Below, one piece after another: positions 1 through 5,434 of a stretch of 5,773 bases of DNA. The notes under the pieces were generated by a model. The model was not told where the DNA came from. It saw only the letters and a list, made by a program, of their open reading frames with translations, and ran no database searches. Within the stretch, counting starts at the first letter, position 1, and each line of letters starts with the position of its first letter. The DNA comes from Streptococcus sp. (GTDB lineage Bacteria > Bacillota > Bacilli > Lactobacillales > Aerococcaceae). The translations under genes were made by a program, and so were the position numbers. The stretch is taken from contig JABZYY010000071.1 in the NCBI GenBank assembly GCA_015264885.1, forward strand, positions 1 to 5,773, given 5' to 3'.

Positions 1-812
1 GTATAGGTTGCACCGTAGCTCACTGTGTCTCCCGCTTCCAGCTTCTTCACTTTCACCATTTCCGTTTCCCAACGAAGGGCCGGTGTTAAGGCTGCTTCGT
101 CTTTCAGCGCTAAGTCTCCATTGGAAGGATTAATTCCGTAAATTCCAATGCCATATCGAACAATGGCGCTATCTCCTGCCCCATGCCAAAGCGCATAGGC
201 TGAGTTCGAGTAATGCACGTGTGCTGGTTTGACGCTTAATTCTTCTACGAGACGGCTAAACTTCTCGATTTGTTTCGTTAACTGTGTCGTGTCGGATTCG
301 TCGGCAGTCGCAAAATGCGTGAAAATGCCTTCGAATTCAAACGGGCCATCTTGTAGCACGTCTTCGACTGCTGCTAACTCCTCCACATTCACCACACCAA
401 TACGTCCCATCCCAGAGTCCACGGCAATATGCACTTTTAACGGCGTATCATTTAAATACTGCGCGGCTTCTTTTAACCATGTAACAGAATCGACACTCGC
501 AGTAATGTTATTTTCAGCTAGAAGTGCGGCATCTTCAACGCGGCTGAGACCTAAAATTAAAATCGGTTGTGTAAATCCAGCCTCTCGTAATCCTAGTCCC
601 TCGTCCACATTCGCCACACAGAATCCTGTAGCTCCTGCTTCTACGGCTGCTTTGGCTACTGGTATCATGCCATGTCCGTATGCATTGGCTTTTACAACAG
701 CATACAATTCTTGAGAAGGGCTCAACTTCGCCAGTTGTTTTTTAATATTTTGTTTTACAATCGATAAATCCACTACTACTCGTGTATTACGATGGATGGC
801 TTCTAACATCAT
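1..812 (-). CDS. alr: Alanine racemase, N-terminal ~270 residues (C-terminus beyond the window)
   Basis: PLP-dependent cytoplasmic enzyme that interconverts L- and D-alanine, supplying D-alanine for peptidoglycan and teichoic acids. The fold-type III barrel carries the PLP lysine K41 in the signature AVVKANAYGHG (residues 38-48). Further family positions visible are R137 in SGMGRIG, H166 in FTHFATAD, N203-S204 in HYSNSA, R219 in VRYGIG, and the catalytic tyrosine Y266 in VSYGATY. The usual length is about 370 residues, so roughly 100 C-terminal residues lie off the left edge. The start chosen is the first of two adjacent in-frame ATGs (812 and 809), with AAGGA (825-821) eight bases upstream. 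The gene follows acpS after 14 bases, and its ribosome binding site abuts the acpS stop, so co-transcription and translational coupling are likely. Oddity: residue 130 is Ala where the Geobacillus enzyme has a carbamylated Lys. Confidence 0.96.
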   Translation of the reverse strand, partial: MMLEAIHRNTRVVVDLSIVKQNIKKQLAKLSPSQELYAVVKANAYGHGMIPVAKAAVEAGATGFCVANVDEGLGLREAGFTQPILILGLSRVEDAALLAENNITASVDSVTWLKEAAQYLNDTPLKVHIAVDSGMGRIGVVNVEELAAVEDVLQDGPFEFEGIFTHFATADESDTTQLTKQIEKFSRLVEELSVKPAHVHYSNSAYALWHGAGDSAIVRYGIGIYGINPSNGDLALKDEAALTPALRWETEMVKVKKLEAGDTVSYGATY

Positions 813-820
813 TGGTTCAT

Positions 821-828
821 TCCTTTTT
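821..828 (-). promoter_or_regulatory. Ribosome binding site of alr overlapping the acpS stop codon
   Basis: On the minus strand AAAAAGGA begins in the last bases of the acpS TAA (829-827) and ends eight bases before the alr ATG at 812. This spacing favours ATG 812 over the out-of-frame ATG at 820. Ribosomes finishing acpS would terminate on top of this site, consistent with coupled translation of the two genes. Confidence 0.75.
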
Positions 829-1189
829 ATTCGTTGGATTCTAATACGACGACGGCATACGCATCATGATTGGTATGCGTAATGGTGACCCATGTTTTGT
901 GGGCGTACCGTTTGCACACGAGGACTGGTTTTCCAGACGCATCATTTAAGACTTCGATGTCTTGGAAAGACACATGTTGTCCAATTCCCGTTCCCAATGC
1001 TTTTGCGTAGGCTTCCTTGGCCGCAAAACGTCCTGCGAGAAACTCCACTTTTCGCTTCGTTGGAAGACTATTATATTTCTCTAGTTCTGCTGGTGTCAGT
1101 ACTTTTTGTAAAAAAGTTTTCGGTTCTGCCACGATTTTTTCAATGCGTGAAAGTTCCACTGCATCCATTCCAAGTCCTGTAATCGCCAT
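827..1189 (-). CDS. acpS: Holo-[acyl-carrier-protein] synthase (AcpS-type phosphopantetheinyl transferase)
   Basis: Transfers 4'-phosphopantetheine from CoA to the conserved serine of apo-ACP, making the active carrier for fatty acid synthesis; Mg2+-dependent, cytoplasmic and trimeric in the family. At 120 residues it has the normal AcpS length. The two family signatures are present: G-[ML]-D near the start with the metal ligand D9 (GMDAVELSRIEK, residues 7-18), and the second motif GRFAAKEAYAKALGTGIG (53-70) with metal ligand E59 and K58. The C-terminal WVTITHTNHDAYAVVV (100-115) matches the family's final strands. The ATG at 1189 is supported by AGGAG (1200-1196) six to seven bases upstream. 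It is the first gene of an acpS-alr pair, an arrangement common in Bacilli, with a sigma-A-type promoter 30-60 bases upstream of the start. Confidence 0.97.
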   Translation of the reverse strand: MAITGLGMDAVELSRIEKIVAEPKTFLQKVLTPAELEKYNSLPTKRKVEFLAGRFAAKEAYAKALGTGIGQHVSFQDIEVLNDASGKPVLVCKRYAHKTWVTITHTNHDAYAVVVLESNE

Positions 1190-1220
1190 TGTCGTCTCCT
1201 TTAACGTATTTCATTCCTTC

Positions 1221-1249
1221 ATTTTATCAAAATAATGACCATTTGTCAG
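1221..1249 (-). promoter_or_regulatory. Sigma-A-type promoter for acpS-alr
   Basis: Reading the minus strand, a -35 element CTGACA (1249-1244, 5 of 6 to TTGACA) is separated by exactly 17 bases from a -10 element TAAAAT (1226-1221, 5 of 6 to TATAAT). The expected transcript start, around 1213-1215, leaves a leader of about 25 bases with AGGAG ahead of the acpS ATG. It lies in the 75-base gap between the nrdG stop and acpS, so acpS-alr can be expressed independently of nrdDG. Inferred from sequence match only. Confidence 0.75.
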
Positions 1250-1264
1250 AAATTTTATCGTTTC

Positions 1265-1828
1265 TTATGATTCCCAGAGACCTTTCCATAAAACGACTTC
1301 GCTAGCTTCAAGAGACGCCCGCACATCGATAATGCGCTGGTTGCTAGATCCTCGAAACTGCAAAGTTAAATCCTTTTTGGCAAGTTCAAATCGTCCATCG
1401 ACTAAAATATCAATCAGGCTGAGCAATTCTAGCTTATCCTCTGTTTCTTGCATTAATTCTTCCCATGTATATCCAGTCCATGACCATACGTCTTTGGTGT
1501 GCCCGTATGCTTGACGAAGGGCTTTAACTAGAGAAAGGCAGACACCCGTATTTAAAAATGGCTCGCCTCCAAGAAGTGTTAACCCCTGACAATACGAAGC
1601 GCCCACATCTTCAACGATTTGTGCTTCGAGTTCCTTCGTATACGGAATACCGTAATTGAAATTTTGCGCGATGACGTTATAACACCCTTCGCAGGCAAAA
1701 AGGCAGCCGCTCACATACAGCGAGCAGCGTACCCCTTCCCCATCGACAAAATTATACGGTTTATAGCTCGCAATCTTCCCTTGGGAATACTGCTGGCTGG
1801 TCCATTCTTTTGGCTTCGGGTTATTCAT
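1265..1828 (-). CDS. nrdG: Anaerobic ribonucleoside-triphosphate reductase activating protein (radical SAM activase)
   Basis: Radical-SAM enzyme that uses a [4Fe-4S] cluster and S-adenosylmethionine to form the glycyl radical on NrdD. The cluster motif is C42-x3-C46-x2-C49 in CLFACEGCYN, preceded by FVDGEGVRCSLYVSGC, which is typical of NrdG. The SAM-contacting GGEP motif is at residues 87-90 (LTLLGGEPFLN). WSWTGYTWEEL and the C-terminal LQFRGSSNQRIIDV are also characteristic. Its 187 residues are longer than the ~154 of E. coli NrdG but normal for the Lactobacillales form as I recall it. The ATG at 1828 lies inside the end of nrdD (8-base overlap, 1821-1828). It is the only plausible start: an in-frame stop lies just upstream (1837-1835), and the MNNPKP opening resembles streptococcal NrdG. 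Translation is probably coupled to nrdD, because the Shine-Dalgarno-like GGAGG touches the ATG directly. Confidence 0.97.
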   Translation of the reverse strand: MNNPKPKEWTSQQYSQGKIASYKPYNFVDGEGVRCSLYVSGCLFACEGCYNVIAQNFNYGIPYTKELEAQIVEDVGASYCQGLTLLGGEPFLNTGVCLSLVKALRQAYGHTKDVWSWTGYTWEELMQETEDKLELLSLIDILVDGRFELAKKDLTLQFRGSSNQRIIDVRASLEASEVVLWKGLWES

Positions 1829-4019
1829 CCTCCGTCACCCCAAGCGCATAGCGTTCCTTAAGTTTTGGCATATGTTTCACACGTGAAGAAATTTCCACGT
1901 GACGACCGTGCACCATCGGACGTGCTTGCGGATTACCAAGATAGCCACAAGTTCGTTTCACCACATCACACGTTTGCGGATTATGGTTCTTACATTGTGG
2001 GCATTCGAACCCTTTACTTGTAGGAGTAAATTCTCCATCAAACCCACACTCATAGCAGTGGTCGATTGGCGTATTCGTTCCAAGGTATCCAACTTTGTCA
2101 TAGGCAAAATCCCACACGGCTTCTAACGCCTTTGGATTTTGTCGAAGCACTGGATATTCGCAGTAATGGATGAAACCACCTGAAGAGTACACTGGGTAAT
2201 CTTTCTCGAACTCAATCTTTTCAAATGGTGTTGGATTTTTACGCACATCGTAGTGGAAACTATTCGTGTAATATTCCTTCTCGGTAATATCTGGCACGAG
2301 ACCGAATTTTTCGATATCGAGCTTGCAGAAACGGTCGGTCAAACTTTCACTTGGAGTCGCATAGACACTGAAATGATAGCCATACTCGTCGCCCCATGAA
2401 TCCGTATGAGCCTTCAACGCCTTCACGATTTCTAAAGTAAAGGCTTTGGCTTCAGGATTCGTTTCCCAGGCAGGACCAAAGAAGGCTGTTGCGGCTTCAT
2501 AAAGGCCGATATAGCCAAGAGAAACCGTCGCACGTTTATTTCTAAATAAGACGTCGACTTCTTCGCCATCCTTCAAGCGTTGGCCAAATGCACCATAATG
2601 ATATAAGACAGGTGCATTGTCGCGAGTGGCTTCCTTGCAACGTTCCACACGATAAACAAGTGCATCTTTACAAATCGCGAGTTTTTCCTCAAAAATCTCC
2701 CAAAACTTCTGAAGAGATCCGTCTGATTCAAGCGCAATGCGAGGAATATTGAGGGTTACAACTCCTAAGTTCATTCGTCCATCGTTCACTTCTTGGCCGT
2801 TTTCGTCCTTCCACCCTTGTAAGAATGAACGACATCCCATCGGCACTTTGAAACTTCCTGTTAGACGAACGATTTGGTCATAGCTTAATACGTCTGGATA
2901 CATGCGTTTTGTCGCACATTCCAACGCCAATTGCTTCACGTCATAGTTTGGATCATTGGCTTCCAAGTTCACGCCGCGTTTCAATGTGAAAACGAGTTTT
3001 GGGAAAATGGCCGTCCGTTTTTCTTTGCCAACCCCTTCCATACGTACTTGCAAGATAGCCTTTTGAATACAACGTTCAAAGTGATTTGTTCCAAGTCCAA
3101 ATCCAAGTGTTGTAAATGGCGTTTGTCCTTGTGAGGTATAAAGCGTGTTGATTTCATATTCTAACGATTGCATCGCATCATAAATATCTTTTTCCGTCTT
3201 CTTCATCGCATAGGCTTCTTGACGGTCTTCTCCTTCAATCCAGACTTTTGCATCTGCTAAATGCTTTTCGTAATTCTTGGCTGCATAAGGTGCTAGTAAC
3301 TCATCCACACGGTTAGCAGAACACCCACCATACTGACTGCTTGCCACATTGGCGATAATCTGCGCCATTTGTGCGGTAGCTGTTTGGATGGATTTAGGAG
3401 ATTCCACTTCTGCATTTCCAATTTTAAAACCGAGCCCTAGCATGTGCTCGAAGTCAATTAAGCAACAGTTCGTGAGCGGCATATATGGATGATAGTCCAA
3501 GTCGTGATAATGGATGTCGCCTTTTAAATGCGCATTGGTCACGTGCGGCGGAAGCATCTTCAAACCGATAATCTTCCCAACCGTCCCAGCCGTTAAGTCG
3601 CGCTGTGTATTAAAAACTTTACTATCTTTATTCGCGTTCTCGTTGACGACGCTAGCTTCTTTATTCGTTAATCGTGAGAGCGCCCATTGAAAATCCAACT
3701 GATTCTTACGGCGTAAATCACGGTCTACACGGTAGGAGATATACTCTTGTGCAAGCTCTGATTCCCCATCTTCAATCAGTAAATGTTCAATGATATTTTG
3801 AATTTCATAAATCTCAATCGTATCGTTAAAGCGTCTTGAAATCTCCGCGAGGACATCCTCGACGATGCGACCAAGCACTACCATCCGCTCGTCGCTTAAT
3901 GTACCATTCAATCCGATTTCCGCTTTTTCAATCGCACGTTGAATTTTTTCCTTCTGAAATTCGACTTCTCGGCCATCCCTCTTCGTGACCGATAATGCTG
4001 TTAATGTCTCTACACTCAT
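1821..4019 (-). CDS. nrdD: Anaerobic (class III) ribonucleoside-triphosphate reductase, large catalytic subunit
   Basis: Oxygen-sensitive glycyl-radical enzyme reducing ribonucleoside triphosphates to dNTPs, with formate as the usual reductant in this class. Residues numbered from the ATG at 4019 (732 aa, within the family range). An ATP-cone allosteric domain spans about residues 7-95 (SVTKRDGREVEFQKEKIQRAI). The catalytic barrel follows, with candidate active-site cysteines C185/C186 in MPLTNCCLIDFEHM and C396 in VPMGCRSFLQGW. A C-terminal zinc site has C655-x2-C658 and C673-x2-C676. The glycyl radical site is G692 in RTCGYLGNPQARP. All key residues are intact. A GTG codon directly precedes the ATG (4022) and is an alternative start, but AAGGAGG (4033-4027) lies 7 bases from the ATG and only 4 from the GTG. 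The gene heads nrdD-nrdG and its promoter carries two NrdR boxes, implying repression by NrdR when (d)ATP is plentiful. Confidence 0.98.
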   Translation of the reverse strand: MSVETLTALSVTKRDGREVEFQKEKIQRAIEKAEIGLNGTLSDERMVVLGRIVEDVLAEISRRFNDTIEIYEIQNIIEHLLIEDGESELAQEYISYRVDRDLRRKNQLDFQWALSRLTNKEASVVNENANKDSKVFNTQRDLTAGTVGKIIGLKMLPPHVTNAHLKGDIHYHDLDYHPYMPLTNCCLIDFEHMLGLGFKIGNAEVESPKSIQTATAQMAQIIANVASSQYGGCSANRVDELLAPYAAKNYEKHLADAKVWIEGEDRQEAYAMKKTEKDIYDAMQSLEYEINTLYTSQGQTPFTTLGFGLGTNHFERCIQKAILQVRMEGVGKEKRTAIFPKLVFTLKRGVNLEANDPNYDVKQLALECATKRMYPDVLSYDQIVRLTGSFKVPMGCRSFLQGWKDENGQEVNDGRMNLGVVTLNIPRIALESDGSLQKFWEIFEEKLAICKDALVYRVERCKEATRDNAPVLYHYGAFGQRLKDGEEVDVLFRNKRATVSLGYIGLYEAATAFFGPAWETNPEAKAFTLEIVKALKAHTDSWGDEYGYHFSVYATPSESLTDRFCKLDIEKFGLVPDITEKEYYTNSFHYDVRKNPTPFEKIEFEKDYPVYSSGGFIHYCEYPVLRQNPKALEAVWDFAYDKVGYLGTNTPIDHCYECGFDGEFTPTSKGFECPQCKNHNPQTCDVVKRTCGYLGNPQARPMVHGRHVEISSRVKHMPKLKERYALGVTEDE

Positions 4020-4026
4020 CACGATT

Positions 4027-4033
4027 CCTCCTT
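4027..4033 (-). promoter_or_regulatory. Strong ribosome binding site of nrdD
   Basis: Minus-strand AAGGAGG is a full match to the anti-Shine-Dalgarno core. The seven-base distance to the ATG at 4019 is ideal, whereas the adjacent GTG at 4022 is only four bases away. This decides the start in favour of the ATG. Confidence 0.8.
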
Positions 4034-4083
4034 AAACTCTAGTCCTTATTTTAGCACTCAAAAAATAAAAATCAACCCCTAAA

Positions 4084-4099
4084 ACACAATATGTTGTGT
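4084..4099 (-). promoter_or_regulatory. NrdR box 1 (promoter-distal, downstream of the -10)
   Basis: The 16-mer ACACAATATGTTGTGT is nearly a perfect palindrome and fits the NrdR box consensus acaCwAtATaTwGtgt, as I recall it. It lies about 3-19 bases downstream of the predicted transcription start, where NrdR tetramer/octamer binding would block initiation. It pairs with box 2, whose centre is 33 bp away (about three helical turns). NrdR boxes are known upstream of ribonucleotide reductase operons in most bacteria, so the location before nrdD is strong support. Confidence 0.88.
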
Positions 4100-4108
4100 T
4101 TTATAATC

Positions 4109-4137
4109 GTTATAATTTACAACATATAGTGTGTGAA
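4109..4137 (-). promoter_or_regulatory. Predicted sigma-A promoter of nrdDG
   Basis: On the minus strand TTCACA (4137-4132, 5 of 6 to TTGACA) and TATAAC (4114-4109, 5 of 6 to TATAAT) are spaced by 17 bases. Transcription would start around 4102, leaving a leader of roughly 83 bases before the nrdD ATG. The -10 lies between the two NrdR boxes, so the promoter and operator overlap completely. A second TATAAA-like stretch at 4105-4100 could act as an alternative -10 but lacks a well-spaced -35. Confidence 0.65.
4117..4132 (-). promoter_or_regulatory. NrdR box 2 (promoter-proximal, between -35 and -10)
   Basis: On the minus strand the 16-mer reads ACACTATATGTTGTAA. This matches the NrdR box consensus over its first 14 positions, and the last two depart from it. 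It fills the spacer of the predicted nrdD promoter and touches the -35 hexamer. Centre-to-centre distance to box 1 is 33 bp, placing both boxes on the same face of the helix, which is the usual NrdR arrangement. Confidence 0.85.
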
Positions 4138-4142
4138 ACTAC

Positions 4143-4173
4143 AAAAAACTCCCTGACAAATCTGTCAGAGAGT
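4143..4173 (-). terminator. Rho-independent terminator after the NahK-like kinase gene
   Basis: On the minus strand an 11-bp stem (ACTCTCTGACA pairing with TGTCAGGGAGT, one G-U wobble) encloses a four-base loop GATT and is followed by six T residues (4148-4143). The stem begins nine bases after the kinase stop codon. No T run follows the stem on the plus strand, so it works in one direction. It also insulates the nrdDG promoter immediately downstream. Confidence 0.93.
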
Positions 4174-4182
4174 CTGAATTTC

Positions 4183-5301
4183 TTATTTTTGTGCGTTCTT
4201 AACAGCTTCGACCATCTTATCCCACACGTTTTCCATATCTTGTACCAATTTCAATTGTGTGCGCGCACGGTCCAAGTTTTGTCCTGGACGAGTGGTTGCA
4301 TAGTAAACGTCGCCGTTGATGTAGTCCGTCAAGAAACGAATGCCTTGTTCGAGCGTAATGACGCGAGCACCCCAAGGTAAGTATTCAAGTTCGGCTTCTG
4401 TCAAGATGCCGTTTGTCCCTTCGATAAAGCCTTTCACGTAAGTTTCATATAAGTCGAAATCGAAGTTCACTTTTGTTAAATCGGATTCGTCTTCGGCACA
4501 ATCATTAGCACCAAAACGAATCGAATCCCCAAAATCAAATAACACTAACCCTGGCATCACTGTATCAAGGTCCACGATGCAAAGCGGTTCTTTCGTTTCG
4601 CTGTCGAACATAATGTTGTTTAACTTTGTATCATTGTGCGTTACACGAAGCGGCAATACGCCTTCATCGAGTAAATCATAGAGTAAGAAGCAGTCCGCTT
4701 TACGGTTTTGGATAAATGCAATCTCTTCTTGCACCTCTTTCACACGGCCAACGCGATCTTCTTTAATCGCTTCTTCCAACTGTCTGTAACGATTACGTGT
4801 ATCGTGGAATTGTGGAATCACTTCGACTAATTGGCTCGCATCGAAGTCGTTTAAGTCATAGGCAAAACGACCAAATGCTTTCGCTGTGATGTAAAATTGC
4901 TCTGGACTTTCTACTTTATCTAATGAATAGCTATTTTTAACGGAATCATAAATACGCCAGTAAGTTCCGTTATCCAAGTTGGCTGTTAAATGGCCATCTT
5001 TCGTACGGATGACACGAAGCGTTTCACGAGCAGCATCGCGCCCTTCCGCTTCGTATTTCTCGCGAAGATAAGTCGTTACCTTCTCGATATTTTCCATTAA
5101 TCCGCGAACATTTGGAAAAATATCATGATTAATGGCTTGTAATACATATTGTTTTTCTTCATTTTCATGTGTATGTGTAATTTGATAGGTTTTATTAATT
5201 AATCCATTTCCTAAAGGTTGAATATCTACCAATTCTCCTGGTAATTCATAATATTCATATGCCACACGTGCATTATTTAATGGATTTCCTTCTGTTGTCA
5301 T
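4183..5301 (-). CDS. nahK: NahK-like N-acetylhexosamine kinase / APH-fold phosphotransferase
   Basis: Probable cytoplasmic sugar 1-kinase of the aminoglycoside/choline phosphotransferase superfamily. It resembles, from memory, Bifidobacterium N-acetylhexosamine 1-kinase (NahK, ~359 aa), which phosphorylates GlcNAc/GalNAc at C1 in lacto-N-biose salvage; this protein has 372 residues. The nucleotide-binding N-lobe has PLGNGLINKTYQI (29-41). The catalytic loop is RVTHNDTKLNNIMFD (219-233) with the likely base D224 and N229. The metal-binding segment is IVDLDTVMPG (242-251) with D244/D246, followed by LFDFGDSIRFGAND (254-267), and all of these match NahK closely. ATG 5301 has AGGGG eight bases upstream. 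The gene is monocistronic between two terminators, with no lacto-N-biose phosphorylase, uridylyltransferase or transporter in view, so the substrate is inferred from family only. Codons 1 to ~70 are unusually A/T-ending compared with the rest. Alternative: a kinase for another sugar or amino sugar in the same family. Confidence 0.85.
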   Translation of the reverse strand: MTTEGNPLNNARVAYEYYELPGELVDIQPLGNGLINKTYQITHTHENEEKQYVLQAINHDIFPNVRGLMENIEKVTTYLREKYEAEGRDAARETLRVIRTKDGHLTANLDNGTYWRIYDSVKNSYSLDKVESPEQFYITAKAFGRFAYDLNDFDASQLVEVIPQFHDTRNRYRQLEEAIKEDRVGRVKEVQEEIAFIQNRKADCFLLYDLLDEGVLPLRVTHNDTKLNNIMFDSETKEPLCIVDLDTVMPGLVLFDFGDSIRFGANDCAEDESDLTKVNFDFDLYETYVKGFIEGTNGILTEAELEYLPWGARVITLEQGIRFLTDYINGDVYYATTRPGQNLDRARTQLKLVQDMENVWDKMVEAVKNAQK

Positions 5302-5342
5302 AACCTTTTCCCCTTTTACCTTCTAACAAGTCGTATGTGTCT

Positions 5343-5348
5343 ATTGTA
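5343..5348 (-). promoter_or_regulatory. Possible -10 element of the NahK-like gene promoter
   Basis: Minus-strand TACAAT (5348-5343) is 5 of 6 to TATAAT and lies about 40 bases ahead of the kinase ATG. At 16-18 bases upstream there is only a T/C-rich stretch (TTCCTT) with poor similarity to TTGACA, so this would be a weak or activator-dependent promoter. A promoter is expected somewhere between the upstream terminator (ends 5383) and the ATG because the gene has no other visible source of transcription. Confidence 0.45.
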
Positions 5349-5357
5349 CCGCTTTCA
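5344..5357 (-). promoter_or_regulatory. cre-like element (possible CcpA site)
   Basis: Minus-strand TGAAAGCGGTACAA matches the catabolite-responsive element TGWNANCGNTNWCA at every position except two near the 3' end. It has the full TGAAAGCG left half. It overlaps the candidate -10 of a sugar kinase gene, where CcpA binding would repress transcription on preferred sugars. Based on motif similarity alone. Confidence 0.4.
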
Positions 5358-5382
5358 CGACTAAAAAGGAAGATATACGGCG

Positions 5383-5423
5383 AAAAAATCGTGCAGCGAA
5401 CTGGAAAAGTTCAACTGCACGAT
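5383..5423 (-). terminator. Rho-independent terminator after the flavoprotein gene
   Basis: On the minus strand a 9-bp outer stem (ATCGTGCAG with CTGCACGAT) continues through a small internal loop (TT/G) into a 4-bp inner stem (GAAC with GTTC) closed by a seven-base loop. A run of six T follows (5388-5383). It starts 12 bases after the flavoprotein stop codon and separates that gene from the kinase gene downstream. Confidence 0.92.
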
Positions 5424-5434
5424 CCATTACTAGC

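Noticed and set aside
229..714. Plus-strand open frame of 161 codons, Ser/Thr/Ala-rich
   Set aside because: It lies wholly antisense to alr, whose protein is unmistakable. The composition is what the complement of a coding strand gives, and no convincing ribosome binding site precedes it.
892..1235. Overlapping plus-strand frames across acpS
   Set aside because: They are shadows of acpS on the opposite strand, with no family features and no promoter in that direction.
1244..1252. Shared TGACAAAT/CTGACA sequence at the acpS promoter and in the terminator at 4151-4168, as a possible repeat family
   Set aside because: Only 8-9 bases are shared, in one case as a -35 hexamer and in the other as a terminator stem. 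This is most simply coincidence.
4023..4100. Riboswitch or structured RNA in the nrdD leader
   Set aside because: The roughly 83-base leader is A/T-rich with no strong stem or terminator-like hairpin. The NrdR boxes give a sufficient regulatory explanation.
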